The notes under the pieces are model-generated. The model was not told the origin of the DNA. It worked only from the letters and a program-made list of their open reading frames with translations, and made no database searches. A DNA stretch of 64,000 nt from Brachynemurus nebulosus (Eukaryota; Arthropoda; Insecta; Neuroptera; Myrmeleontidae), in the NCBI GenBank assembly GCA_035578155.1, contig JAPWDM010000013.1, forward strand, positions 12,301,527 to 12,365,526, written 5' to 3'. Below are positions 46,780 to 58,605 of this stretch, piece after piece. Within the stretch, counting starts at the first letter, position 1; the number at the start of each line of letters is the position of its first letter. Both the position numbers and the translations under genes were made by a program.

Positions 46780-47160
46780 TTTTGACTACGTTTTCATATA
46801 CTTTACGGGGTGACAAGTAGCCTATGTCCTTTCTTTTCCCCTGCGCTTACAACCTGCAAAGTTTGAAGCTAATCATTCGTTTTTTCAATGGTTTACAGTC
46901 ACATTTTTCTTTTGTCATTTTAAATCCATTTTCTCTTGTGCATGAGATGTTTTCTGTAATAAAAGGTAGCCAATACCCGTCTATGCTTCCCTAGACTATG
47001 ATTATGCGCTGTTTCAAGTCGATTTATCATGCGATTGAAATCTGAAGACGTGACAAACAATGTTTTAAATGTGTTGTCTCGCGGGCACCAGATGTTTTCC
47101 CGGGGTAAAACGTAGCCTATGCCCTTCTTCGTTCCTCCAACTATCTTCATGGAACGCTAC
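46780..47160 (+). repeat. Degenerate tandem array, ~147-bp unit
   Basis: The phrase GTAGCCTATGTCC and variants recur at 46817, 46966 and 47112 (periods 149 and 146), each followed by CTTC-type text and AAACTATC or AATCATTCG. The style recalls repeats linked to non-LTR elements in other insects, but no reverse transcriptase is present here. The frame at 46920-47150 comes from this array. Confidence 0.7.
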
Positions 47161-47931
47161 TTGCAATTTGCTTTCTCAATAGTCGAAAAATTGTGAGAAA
47201 AACAAGGATTAAGTACATAATTATTTAAAATTCCAAACTGTATTTGAACTTTTTAATAGCACTCTACTATATACATCTATATGTAAATTAATGAGCGCGA
47301 GTAGTGAATGAGCAGTTAATAGTCTATATTAAAAGGTCATTTACCCTTTTAACAAATGCAACAGTAATTATGGTTTATTAACAACAAATGACTGAAAATG
47401 AATTTCAAATTTGATTTAGAGAGATAGATAACCATTTTCACCATCAGCGCACCCTCTTCTCTGTTCCTCCCCGTGGCTCCATCGCATACAAAACACGCGG
47501 CAATCGTGTCTGTCGCCATTTTACTCACACATATTTGTTGTTATTTTTGATAATGGTACAAAATGGTATCCTTTTTAGATCGGCAACATCACGAGGATAA
47601 TGGATTTCATATCAAATGTTTATTTATCCTGTTCTATCATCTACATGACTGTCCTGTGTGTAACCCTTCTCGATACATTCCTGTCAATACGATTGGAAAC
47701 ATTAAAAAGGCGGGAACGAATTGTAGTCAATTGTTTTTGAGCCGTTTGTTGTATTAATCGACGCTTACCAAAAAAAAAAAAAAAAAAAAAAATGTCGTAT
47801 TCTGTAGTTTATAATTTATTAAATGCGGAATCATTCTAGAGAGATCTATTCGAAAATAATATATTTATTTTTATTATTCTTCGTATAACTCTTAAGGATA
47901 AACGGATACGAGGCATAAATGTGAAAAGTGG
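47161..47931. other. Unassigned stretch
   Basis: 47440-47720 is GC-richer and repeat-free but has no recognisable exon. The 64-residue frame at 47563-47757 is not similar to any protein I know. An A-run follows at about 47770-47792. Confidence 0.35.
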
Positions 47932-47935
47932 TTAA

Positions 47936-48714
47936 GGGGAGGTTTACTTGAGAGTCATTAAAAAAAATCGATTTTTTTTTTTGCAGAAATTGGTAGCTAA
48001 TTATGTGTAGAATATGTTCCTAAAGTGATTTTACTGAAAATTATTTTAAAACAAGATTCTTGCACATTAACCGAACCCAGCTGTCTATAAAAAAAAATTC
48101 AAAAAACGTGGTTCACGCAATAATGAGTATTAAATATAAAATTTTGAAAATACGTATATATTTTATAATATCTGGGAACTACATTTTTGGAACTGGTGGA
48201 CACGATAACTCAAAAACTATTCGATTGATCCTTTTTTTAAATTTTTTATTTTAAAGATAATTCAATTCTTCGGCACCTCTACTTAAGTTCGATACACTAT
48301 CAATATTTTTTTTATTTTTAAATTTACTTTAAAGAGCGAAAAATAAGACAAAAATCGTAATCAAAAGTTCAAACATCCGCCATTTTTTTTTTCTTTTAGC
48401 AATTTATTGGTATTATAGGTAGAGGTGCCGGTACTCTTCATATATTTTATAAACCTTTTTTGTTTTTGGATTTGGGTGGTTTATTACCGGCGCTAGGATG
48501 TCCACCAACAAGGCATTGGATTTTCGGATCGTCACACTGCACTATCTATAAAATGGACACTTTTTTATATTTTTCCTTGAAATTTTTTTTTTTGTGTAGT
48601 TTAATATTTAATAAATATGTATACAAAATTTGAAATTGATATTTACTTCCGTTCTTGAGAAAAAAAATTCTAGAAAAATACATAATTTTTAAGGACTCTC
48701 GAGTAAACCTCTCC
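47936..48714. mobile_element. TTAA-flanked MITE, GGGGAGGTTTACT family
   Basis: The ends GGGGAGGTTTACTTGAGAGT and GGAGAGGTTTACTCGAGAGT are inverted for about 30 bp and flanked by TTAA at 47932-47935 and 48715-48718. The TTAA target suggests piggyBac-type mobilisation, although the ends lack the usual CCC start. It is 779 bp with no transposase. The other family member starts at 12783. Confidence 0.8.
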
Positions 48715-48718
48715 TTAA

Positions 48719-49680
48719 AAGAACTGCAACTTTATATGGATACAGATAGTTTTAAAAAAAAAAAATACCATTCCAGAACGTAATGTTTCTTTGAAACCGC
48801 AAAAAATAATTAAATTGATCCATTTAAACCACACAATCGTCTATTTCATTTTTTCCCGTCTATTGTTGTCTTTATTACACACAAAAATATATGGTTAATT
48901 AAATTTTCCCCGAATATGATTTAATAAAGTTTAATTATGGGAATAGTTTCATTATTTCGAAAATTGTTTCCATATTAAAAATGTATCAGATAATATGGAA
49001 AGCAATTTTAATTTAAACAAAAATCGTTCTGCATGCATATTTGTTCATTTTTAGAATAGAATGTGTATATTGTGCCACAGTTGCAGTGTATGAAAAAAAA
49101 CAGTGGCGATACGTAAGAAAGAAAATTGTGGTTACTGATTACTCAAATTTTATTCGTGATTAAAATTTAAAATATAAGTTTTGTCTTGTTAAATTCAGTT
49201 TTACGTTTGAGAAAACAAAACGAGATATACATATTTCCCATGTACAAAGAAGTTCCGGTTGGACAAGAAGGTGTTTTTCTACTTCTGAAGGAACATATTT
49301 CATTTAAGAGGATCCGATCAAATAAAATTTCATTACCTTTGAAATTTTGAAACTTGGATAGCGGAATGTATCACAAATCCTGTAAGAAAAAGAAATTCAA
49401 CTTCGCTTTTACCTAATTTAAAACAGTCTTGCCCGAGACGGACCTAAAAATAATTATTTTAGTTGCAATCAATTTTTAAACGATTACACAGATATTTACA
49501 ATTGTATATTGTGTTCTCTTCATAAATTTTCATGTATGTCTAAACTTGTGTTAGCACTTAAATTGACCAAGGTACAAAATTTTTTTTTAAAAAAGTGATA
49601 TCGGAGAAATTGCTCGATGGGCGAAAAATTCTTACCCTTTTCTTTGAATCGTTAACTGACTAAAGTGTTATTTGGTTGTC
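48719..49680. other. Unassigned AT-rich stretch
   Basis: No named repeat or exon. It lies just upstream of the candidate recursive splice site. Confidence 0.4.
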
Positions 49681-49683
49681 TAA

Positions 49684-49711
49684 TATTTTTTTCTTCTCTT
49701 TCTAGGTAAGT
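49684..49711 (+). promoter_or_regulatory. Candidate recursive (ratchet) splice site
   Basis: A pyrimidine run at 49687-49703 ends in AG (49704-49705), directly followed by GTAAGT (49706-49711). This is a 3' splice site joined to a 5' splice site with no exon between, as in the ratchet points of long insect introns. A CTAAT word at 49678-49683 could serve as branch point. It predicts a large intron transcribed from the plus strand. Confidence 0.4.
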
Positions 49712-50196
49712 TTTTTAGAGACGATACCTAACGTGTGTTTTCCTGGTTCCTCTTTCGAAAATGAGACATCACCACCTGTACTACAGCACTGATTCTAACT
49801 GAGATAGTTGCATTAATAAGGTAAAATATCTTTTTATTACTCATACGGGAGAAGTACTAACTTGGTGCACACATTTCTGTACGCAAAATAGCTGTTTACC
49901 CACTGTACTCTTCCCGCATACTTTTTTGCGTGTGGAAAGTAACTTTCCACACGCAAATTGACAATAAAACACGCAAAATTTAATCAAAACACGGAAAGCC
50001 GCCTCTTAATTTTTCATTTAATAAATATTTCATAATTATTTCTTTAGAAACCACCAACAAAGTAATTTAAACAATAATTAATTCAGAAAGAAAATACGAA
50101 CACTTAAAAATATTATTTTAAAAAGTAATAAAAATGTAAAAAATAGTGATAATAATAATAAAAAAATAATGTGAAATTCGTAATAAAAAATAGTAT
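49712..50196. other. Unassigned stretch with perfect hairpin
   Basis: 49925-49957 has 15-bp perfect arms TTTGCGTGTGGAAAG and inverse around TAA. The remainder is AT-rich. Confidence 0.6.
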
Positions 50197-50315
50197 GTGC
50201 AACACGTGCGGGATTGTCGATTGTCCCACTCAAGCGAATGAGCGCACTCACTACGTTCGTGCGCTCAACTTCGCTTTCGTGGGCAGCAAACGACAATTTC
50301 TCGCACTTATTGCAC
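50197..50315. repeat. GC-rich foldback, 119 bp
   Basis: The outer arms GTGCAACACGTGCGGGA and inverse GTGCAATAAGTGCGAGA, and an inner pair AAGCGAATGAGCGCAC with GTGCGCTCAACTTCGCTT, give a long imperfect hairpin. The frames across it on both strands are by-products of the palindrome. It may be a foldback MITE; no duplication was identified. Confidence 0.7.
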
Positions 50316-50678
50316 AATATACTGTTTCTAAATTCTACCGTCACTACTTCTGTTACATACTAATGTATCACCTATATTTTAGCCACTTATATCCGCTCCT
50401 GGTTGCAATATTTGTAAAATTTTTAACAGCGGCACACTTTCGAGCAAACAGCCAGACGAGCTAGCTGATGGTGCAACCTCGTATATAGTATGGATATTCT
50501 GACCTATATATTTTGCTATCAGAATTTTTATTTACATTTTTTCTCTATTGTTTTGGTTCAAATAATACTTGCATCTCCGTGTACCCGGCGCATATATGCA
50601 TTTTTATTATATGCCTTGTATGCACTTTTTTTTTGTAGATCCACATATATGTGTATGTGTATATGTAGGATGTACATG
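50316..50678. other. Unassigned stretch
   Basis: AT-rich, with short TATGTG-type repeats around 50645. Nothing else. Confidence 0.4.
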
Positions 50679-50848
50679 GATGAAACCAATGGCGTAGCGT
50701 GCCTTGGAGGGACCCTGTATCAAAATTAGTTGGGAGGCCCAAATATGAAGGGTAAAGATTTCTCACAAAAGAAACAAAAATGCTTGCATTAAATTAAAAT
50801 AAATATTTATTCATTTTAAGTTATCGCTTCCTCCTAGAAATTGAGCTA

Positions 50849-51338
50849 CACTGTTAAAAAATTAACATTAAATATTGCTAACATTAAATATTGTAAAATT
50901 ACATTTCGAAATGTTTAGAACATTTTTCTATGCAAAATTACATTGCAGAATGTTTTACCTTACATTTTGGATGTAATTTTACACCACTCAATGTTATTTT
51001 ATGCCAAATTTACGTCAACTCAACTGACGACGTCAGTTGCGCAAAATCAATCACGCGATACCGGTAATTTGCATGCAAAACACCAGTCATTTACATATAA
51101 ATACAGTAATTTTTCGTTTCGAAATGTAATTTTACTATTTTAGCATGTTAAATACCACTTTTATATGTAATTTTAGTATCAAAGTATTTAAAATTACAGT
51201 GAATATTTATTTTTACACAAAATTTCATATTTTACAACTAAATTATTTAAATTTACTAACACATTGTAATTTTCAAGACACATATTGTAAAAAAATACCA
51301 TATTTTTTATTGTAATAATACATATTTTTTTAACAGTG
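50849..51338. mobile_element. TA-flanked MITE, CACTGTTAAAAAA family (nested)
   Basis: The ends CACTGTTAAAAAATTAAC and CACTGTTAAAAAAATATG are inverted and flanked by TA at 50847-50848 and 51339-51340. The interior repeats TTACATTTCGAAATG-like words. It interrupts the hAT transposase remnant. Confidence 0.85.
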
Positions 51339-51339
51339 T

Positions 51340-51510
51340 AACCAAACAATTCATATTAAATATACACTTTTCTTGCCTTTTTTCGGCAAATTGATTTACT
51401 AAATCATTTATCGCTGAAGACAGTTTCAGTTTTTCTGAAATTTCTGCCTCTGTAGACAATAGTGACAAGTCTGATAGCCGTTCCTGCCCCATCGAAGTCT
51501 CATTTTTGTA
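51340..51510 (-). pseudogene. hAT transposase, C-terminal dimerisation-domain fragment
   Basis: On the minus strand TSMGQERLSDLSLLSTE, followed by a charged helix ending NQFAEKRQEK, is the characteristic C-terminal end of hAT transposases (hATC region, where ERLSxLxLLS is conserved). The open frame starts at 51585, but its first 27 residues do not resemble a transposase. Its last ten residues come from the inserted MITE. The BED finger and catalytic core are absent. It confirms the superfamily of the carrier element. Confidence 0.8.
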
Positions 51511-51782
51511 GTTACCCATGTTGCCAACTTTTGGGCGCACGCTTAACCCGGGAAAAAAAGAGATTGCTTTTTTGACTTTTGTCATTTCTGAAGTGAAAAC
51601 TCTATTATAGGCACGTATAACATTTTTTTATGTTTTTTTTTTCCCGGGAAGCACGAAATTAAGTGACATTTTGGATAACATTTTACTAATTTTTGCTTAC
51701 ACACGCTAGGGGCCTCTGTAGCCCGGGGGCCCCGTATCATTGATACGGCTGATACGGCGCTAGCTACGCCCCTGGATGAACT

Positions 51783-52679
51783 TTACAAATATTGGCGGAA
51801 CAAAAATGTTCTAAAATTAGCAATTTGAATTAAGGTTTTCCATTAAATGTTTTAATTAACTAAAAATACAAAATAATTAGCTTTTCATATATGTATACAA
51901 CAGTGCTCGGCTTCGAAGTAATTTCGTATGTTAGGACTATATCGATTGATAATCTCTGTTGGTTGGTATAGAATTTTATAAATGGCTGTACAAGTTTTGA
52001 GAATATAATTGAAAAATTGTACACAGTAGGCAACAATTATTAATTAATTACGTAACATGACGAAGCTGTTGATGATTGCTTAATTAGCGAATTTTAATTT
52101 TATACTAAATATGTTTGTTTAAGGCGGTTTTCCCGTGTGGCAGCCTGTTTTTTAAGCATTTTTTGGGAATTTTTTTGACGAACAGTGAAACGATAGAACT
52201 TTGAGTTTTTTTTCATTTATTTCAAGAGTATGTAAAACATATTTCAAATAAAAATCTTAATTAGTAGGTAAGTTGTGCCACTCCGAAGTCACCCTTCTCG
52301 AAAAAAGTGTATCTTTTTTGTACGTATTTCTTTCTCTTTTTGGGCCAAATATTATTAAAACATTTCAGTCAGAATTTTATTTGGCATTTAAATAATGGTC
52401 GGTTATCGAGTATCCAATTTTAATCGTCCATAAAATTGTGTATAAGAAATGAAAATCCAATTAAATTGAATGGATTTTCAAAATTAATTTTTGGTTTTGG
52501 ATCTTGACAAAATTTTGTTCAAATTCTACGAATATTGTCCTCCGGGCTCTTGGGGACACGAATGGGTCTAAGTAGACAAACTCAACCATCTATTAGACAT
52601 TAGAGAGTTTAAATTTCAGAATTGTTTGTGAGTTAAATAATTATTGAACTCAGATTTCTATCAAGCAATATGGATCAAG
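51783..52679. other. Unassigned AT-rich stretch
   Basis: No named repeat, ORF or signal. Confidence 0.4.
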
Positions 52680-52687
52680 TTCTAGTA

Positions 52688-53417
52688 CAGGGGTCGGCAA
52701 CTTGCGGCCCGTTGCAAGCTTTCATGCGGCCCGCCAAGCAATATAACTTTTCGAACAATTTGCTCTGCCTATGCAGAGTTGAGCTTTTTTGTTTTCCGAT
52801 GTTTTATGACATATAAATAAAACAGTTATTAAAAATTTTTCCTCATGTTGATTTTTAATAATATTTATATTAATTTGTGTTAAAAAAAGGAAATACCTAG
52901 TATCCTGCATAATATAGCGAATTTCCGTTTACAAAAATTAGTTTTTCTCGAAAACTACTTGACAGAATTATTTTTCAAAAATCCTTTTTATGTGATTATT
53001 TTCTCCTCTTTCCAACGGTGTAAGAAAATATGTCCAAAATTTTAGGAAATTTGGGCAAAAAAATTTTCCACAAAAATTTTTTAGGCACAAATGCCTAAAA
53101 ATCCATTCCGGGCATCGGACGTGTCTGACTTTTTGGACTTTCAATATTTTTACCAAATTTCGTAAAAACAGGATTTTTCGTTCGAGAGTTATTTAAATTT
53201 TAGTGAATATCATTTTTGGCTTCTAGAGACTTTAAAATAAATTATTTCTCTCGTAGTTTCGGGCTCAAGTAGCATCAAGACAGTGACTCTAATAGCTGAA
53301 TTTTCGATGCTACAGTGGAAGGCCACATACAACACTGAAAAATATTTGACTATGCGGCCCGCTAAAAATTTTTTTTTTTTAAATGGCCCGCCATCCAAAA
53401 AAGGTTGCCGATCCCTG
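52688..53417. mobile_element. hAT element, CAGGGGTCGGCAAC family
   Basis: The ends CAGGGGTCGGCAACTTGCGG and CAGGGATCGGCAACCTTTTT are inverted, with a perfect 8-bp duplication TTCTAGTA at 52680-52687 and 53418-53425. GCGGCCCG words occur near both ends, as in other hAT families with this terminus. The interior (52892-53330) is a copy of the 154-bp repeat family and no transposase remains. Confidence 0.92.
52892..53330 (+). repeat. Dispersed 154-bp-unit repeat family, copy 2 (nested)
   Basis: It follows the 24393-25200 copy from TATCCTGCATAATATAGCG through TTTCTCCTCTTTCCAACGG and GGGCATCGGACGTGTCTG to GACAGTGACTCTAATAGCTG, but with one unit instead of three and without the (TA)n tract. Confidence 0.78.
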
Positions 53418-53425
53418 TTCTAGTA

Positions 53426-55775
53426 CATAAAATTACAACAATAAAACATTGTTGTAAAAAAAAGAAAAATAACAATAATAAAATTGTGTCACGATAAACT
53501 TGAACAGTCCACAACATGGAGTTTGGGGCTGCGCAGCTCCAATAGACACCAACCATTACGAACATATTCCAAGACACTATTTCACATTATCAAATAAAAA
53601 TTATATTATTGTAACTATAATACTCTACAACATTACTCATTTATATTATTGTTATTATACGTACGTCTGTCTGTCTGTCTGTCTTATCTGTTGGTCCGTC
53701 CATCCGTCCGTCTGTCCATTCATCCTCCTGGTCGTCTACAGACTACATCATACACTTTGACATTTGCAATTTCACTTCGAACAACTTCAACTATAATACT
53801 ATACTATGTACATACATATCTCGGCTCCATTGTCCAAACAAACCATCGAAATACAACGGTTATTACACGGTTACGATACAATAAGTACACATTGTACAGT
53901 TGAAGAATGTTTGGACGTCATATTACCGTAAAATGCAGCAACTTTACCATACTACACTTTACATTTAAACAATTAAAAGTTTACAGTTCATAATGTTTAT
54001 AATGCTTTTGTTTTTAATGATAAAAGTATTTCTAACAAACGATTAGTGTTATATTTGGTGAGTTCTTTAAATCAGGAGTTCTCAAAGTGCGGTCTGCGAA
54101 CTTCAAAACTGGTATCAACAGTCCTAGATTATCTACAATCTCGAATTTGTAGATTTTAGCTTTCTTCCTTTTTCACGAATTTTTAGTTCAAATCAGTAAA
54201 AATCATGCGCAGTTGGAAAAGTTGAAAATAATGCGTTCCTTTTAAAAAAATATATTACTTGTACTGATAATTCAATGTTCCTTTTACTATGAATTTGAAT
54301 TTGAACTGAGTTCAAAACAGTTCAATCAGTCCGGGATTTTTATCAAGAATTTGAACTAGAATTTCAGTTTGTGTACAGTTTTGAAAAAATTATCAAAAAA
54401 AAAGTTAATGAAGAATAATATCTACGATATCTACCATATCTACGGTCAGGGTCGTTAGCATGGTAGCGTTGTAATACGAGTAAAAAGCAAAGTTATTCAA
54501 ATTTAAATAATAATTAAAATATTTTTGTTGATTTTAACTATATATTTAAAATCTTATTAAGACAAACTAATTTGGGAAGTTTTTGGATTTTTATTAACCA
54601 GTGTGGCGATTTGCTTCAAAAAAGATCATGTGTAATTCGTCTAGTGTATGGTACATACACATTCTTATATCAGTGGATTTTTGTTGCTTTTCTCTATGAT
54701 GGTAGTGTCACACTTCTATGCCCTCTATAGAATATTTTTAGCATTTATTGCGTTCCTTTTTAAAAATTCAGAATTATTAGTTCAAGTAATAATTCAATTC
54801 GATCATGCGTATGTGACAAATTCATTATTATTTGAACCGTTCATCATTTCTAACATCGAAATTATGGCTTCTGAAGCTTCTAAAAAATTTTTTCTAATCG
54901 ACTTAATAGTCACAAAAATGAAATGAATTAGATCCATTAGCGAATTTCGGGTAATTTGCGTGCGGTATTTTTATTTTTTCTATACAATCCTAACTTATTT
55001 TGTCTCATTTTCCGAAGGTGATTTTTCTGTTAGATTATACCTACTTTAAGTCCGGCTCATTGCCGCAACATTCCAGCCGCATTCAAGTGGCTTCATCACT
55101 GAACTTTAATAACGAATTGATTCACGCGTTACAAAACAATAAGGTTCAACGATATAAGACGTTAAGTGATACCTGATTAACTGCGATATCACACTGTACC
55201 ACGTCAACAATTCCATGTAGATTGTATGTGTTGTTAAAACAGTGTATCAGTTGATCATTTCGTCATAATTCTTTATTTTACTTTATTAATTCACATGTTT
55301 CCTTTATTACGTCAAATTCATCTCCTATCTACAATGTATATTATATCTATCTGTCCTGGTTATTTGTATGATATATGATATATGGACATCTCTCATGTAA
55401 TAAATGATGATCGCCACATAGATATATATTAACATGACATTTAAACAAATTGTAATTTAACTTGTTTTGTAATTAGAGTTTGGATTCTTTAGAAGTTCTG
55501 TGGAAGATCAGTTTTTAAGATATGAATAAATGTAAATGAAGTAAATATATTTTGAGATACTTATGGATAGTGTAAATTATTTATTTTCTATGAATTTTTG
55601 TTATTTTTATTTACTAACAAGTTTCTCTTACACAAGCAACCGATTAAAATTGAAATATAAACTATTAGTGCTCCTCTCTGTTGCTCCGACTAATCTCGAA
55701 TGTCAACTTTGACCAAATCTGTTTAAAGATCGGACGTTCTCTACACCGTCTATAGCCACAGTATTCAGACAGTAG
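53426..55775. other. Unassigned stretch
   Basis: A GTCT/GTCC microsatellite lies at about 53663-53720. An orphan hAT-like end CAGGAGTTCTCAAAGTGCGG starts at 54073 without a partner. The frames at 53500-53903 cross the microsatellite. The 92-residue frame at 54648-54926 is not recognised. No exon is supported. Confidence 0.4.
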
Positions 55776-56219
55776 TGTGCATTGCCTATATTCAGGCACA
55801 AGCAAAAACAGTATTTATATTGTGTTATTGCTCACTTACTTCGACTAGCTATTTACCCGTCTAAAACTATTATGGACGATTAATAGATTATTTTTGAAAA
55901 TGAACAGGTCTGTTCTGGATCAATCTGGATCAATAAAAAATGTTAGTGAGTAAATTAGTTGCTAGCAGAATTAGAAACTTTAGTTATGTCACTACTACTG
56001 AAAGTTGTATATTTTTCGAGCTTTAAAAAAATTGTATTTTGTCCTTTTCATCAATACGCTGTATTGAAACGGACACGATATTCACGAATGGCGTAGTGCT
56101 AAATATCACTCATTGTTCAAATTTATCGATCAATTTTCATTTGATTATTTTTATTACAAAAATTTTCAATTTGACCATCTCTCCACTCGTTACTTGTTCC
56201 TGAATATAGGCAATGCACA
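55776..56219. mobile_element. Element with TGTGCATTGCCTATATTCAGG ends
   Basis: The ends TGTGCATTGCCTATATTCAG and inverse are about 27 bp long, and the element is 444 bp. Its right half and the flank beyond (AAGTGCCCCAATACC) recur at 61590-61920 and, shorter, at 63120-63240. The true right border may therefore lie further out. No ORF; class unknown. Confidence 0.65.
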
Positions 56220-56227
56220 TTAGGCTA

Positions 56228-56776
56228 CCAAGTGCCCCAATACCTACTAGAATGAAAAGACGAGAATCGACTTCCAGAGACAAATTTATACCTACATTAG
56301 CATAAGAATAAACTCTTCACTAGATCAAATCTTTATTTGGCGTGAAACTGGGTGACAAATAAAATTAAGTGTTTGAAATATATTTTAAATTGTCTAGAAA
56401 ATCCGTGCTCGAATTTAATACATTTGTAATATAGACAATGGGTAAGTATTGCAATCAATTGTTACATGGCGATGATTGCAGTACAAATAGGAAGAAATAA
56501 GTTATATGGTTATATTTACCGACATACACAAACATACATACATATACATATAGACCGAATGAAAAGAAAATCAATGACGCCAATTTCAAAACAGATAATT
56601 TTTCTAATCTATCACGATCGCTTGAAAAATAAATTTCTTGAAAAATAATATAAAACGAATCGAATAAAACATAACCATTGGTTACCGAGCGTTTCATAAA
56701 GTATTCGAATACGTAGTAAAATATTTCCTTACTGTGTGTTTGTAGCGGAGCACGTGACCAAAGTGAAACTTCCTGT
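56228..56776. other. Unassigned stretch
   Basis: AT-rich; the frames at 56455-56697 overlap on both strands and are not recognised. Confidence 0.4.
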
Positions 56777-56784
56777 GTATGAAT

Positions 56785-57222
56785 TAGTGATGAGCAAAAT
56801 TAGTCTTGGTCTTGCAGTCTTGTCTTGGTCTTGTATTTTTTGCAAGACCAAGACCAAAATCAAGACTATGTATACCAAGAGCAAGACCAAGACTAAGACT
56901 ATAAGTATGGCTGCAAGACCAATACCAAGACTCAAGTGAGCAAGACCAAAACAATAGCAAGAAAAAAGCAAGACTCTTGCTAAATTATTTAAATAGTTTA
57001 AAAGTATAATTAATACCGTAAAGAGAGGAAATTCTGATTTTAGAAGGAAAAAAATCGCTAATAAAAAAATGCAAGAGAGTGCAAGATTCTTTAGCAATAT
57101 CAAGACCAAGACCAATACCAACACTGCATTTTGCAAGACCAAGACCAAGACCAAGACTCAAACTGCTCTAGCAAGACCAAGACCAAGATTCTTAATGCAA
57201 GTACAAGACCAAGACCAAGACT
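56785..57222 (+). mobile_element. hAT-type MITE, CAAGAC family, copy 4 (right end lost)
   Basis: The left end TAGTGATGAGCAAAAT follows GTATGAAT (56777-56784). The body matches the other copies, but the last 38 or so bases, including the right terminal repeat, are missing. The sequence after the break, GTATAAAC (57223-57230), matches the left octamer at 6 of 8 positions. The 141-residue frame on the minus strand is hexamer translation. Confidence 0.85.
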
Positions 57223-57230
57223 GTATAAAC

Positions 57231-57756
57231 GAGTTGGTAATCATAACTATTACTCACGAAGATAAAATTGCTACACGAGCCGAATTTACGAGGCGAGTGT
57301 CATAATCCATGTGAGTGAGTAATAGCCATTGCAAGCGAGTAGAATACTATACTTTTTCTACGACAATTTTCCTTTTTGATTTAAATAAAATTGAATATAA
57401 ATTTTAAATCAAAAGAATACAATTTTTAATCTATCTCTAATTTCATTAAATGGTTATATATGTACAAACGATGAAAACAAAATACAAACTACTTTGTTTA
57501 CATAGACATTACTACGCAACTTATAGGAAATTAAAACGTATAGATATATTATTCACAAAACAATCGCAAACCTATTGAATAATAGTTAATACGGTGATTT
57601 CATTGGTCAAAAAGTATTGAGTAATGATCATTCCTCCACACCTTTGAATAATACCTAACTTTCTCAATAATTTATGGATATATAATGAGTGTGCTCTTCA
57701 ACAGGAGTAAAAAAAAATATATTAACAAGATTATGAATTTAAAGTGTCATAGGTTT
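57231..57756. other. Unassigned stretch
   Basis: AT-rich, nothing recognised. Confidence 0.4.
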
Positions 57757-58055
57757 TTTCTTGCTTCCGAGACTACTAACGTAGTAAGTAATGTGATCAC
57801 TTTTGAAATATGAAAATTTTTTTCGTTTCAAAGTAAAAATTTTTACGCACACTTTACGTTTTAGAGCTACTCGAACAACTCTGAGTTTGTGTTGCGTCAC
57901 CAAGTGGCATAACTTCGAAACTATTATTTTTGATGAAATTTTTAGAAATTGGACGGTTTGGTTCGAAGATAACCCCCGTGAATTTCATCACAATCAGGCA
58001 AATTCCACTTCGCCAAATTTTGAAAGTATTTGGAGGTTAGACCATGAGGCGACTT
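57757..58055 (+). repeat. Dispersed GAGACTAC repeat, copy 2
   Basis: It follows 1662-2195 from GCTTCCGAGACTACTAA through CACCAAGTGGCATAACTTC to AAAGTATTTGGAGGTTAG, with a single unit instead of two. Confidence 0.78.
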
Positions 58056-58084
58056 GAACCCGGGCGATAAAAATTTATTTTGAG

Positions 58085-58320
58085 GTTTCTAGAATCCGAA
58101 ATTGACATTCATAGTTTTTTGGGAATTTTTCGTGAAAAAAAAAAGTTTTTGGCCAAAATTTCCCCATGTTCAAAAGTTTTTGCGACATTTTTTACACTAT
58201 TAGAACGAGGAGAAAAAGTTACACAAAAAGGATTTTTGAACTATTATTCTATGTAAACTGGTTTCCAAGCAAAATTAATTTTTACAAACGGAAATTCGCT
58301 GTGTTATGTAGGATGCTGCA
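58085..58320 (-). repeat. Dispersed 154-bp-unit repeat family, copy 3
   Basis: In reverse complement it reads from CAGCATCCTACATAACACAG through GCTTGGAAACCAGTT and the CTCCTCTTTC-like block, matching the first unit of 24393-25200. Confidence 0.75.
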
Positions 58321-58602
58321 ACAAGGGGATTTTTTGTTTTATTAGGGAGAGAAAAATATTCTTATATGAGCTTGCATGATCTTGTTTACATAAACATTCT
58401 TAATATATTTATTTTAAAAATTTGAAGAGGCACTAAATAAACTGCCTACAGCGCCACAAGCTTCATTTCATTAATATCAGATGAATTAAATCTATTGAAA
58501 ATGCTTTTTACTCACATTCATTGATTTTAAGTTCCATACTGACACAACTGACACATCAAAATGACACACCAATTTTAAAACTACAGCTTATAAATTTAGC
58601 CT
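58321..58602. other. Unassigned short stretch
   Basis: Nothing recognised. Confidence 0.4.
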
Positions 58603-58605
58603 TAA

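Larger units (their letters stand above)
50687..51774 (-). mobile_element. hAT element remnant, CAGTGGCGTAGC-like ends
   Basis: The left end CAATGGCGTAGCGTG and the inverted right end CAGGGGCGTAGCTAG are flanked by GATGAAAC (50679-50686) and GATGAACT (51775-51782), a 6-of-8 match. A hAT transposase C-terminus is preserved on the minus strand (51340-51510), and a TA MITE of 490 bp (50849-51338) is inserted right after it. Without that insertion the element is about 600 bp, so most of the transposase gene was deleted. Confidence 0.85.
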
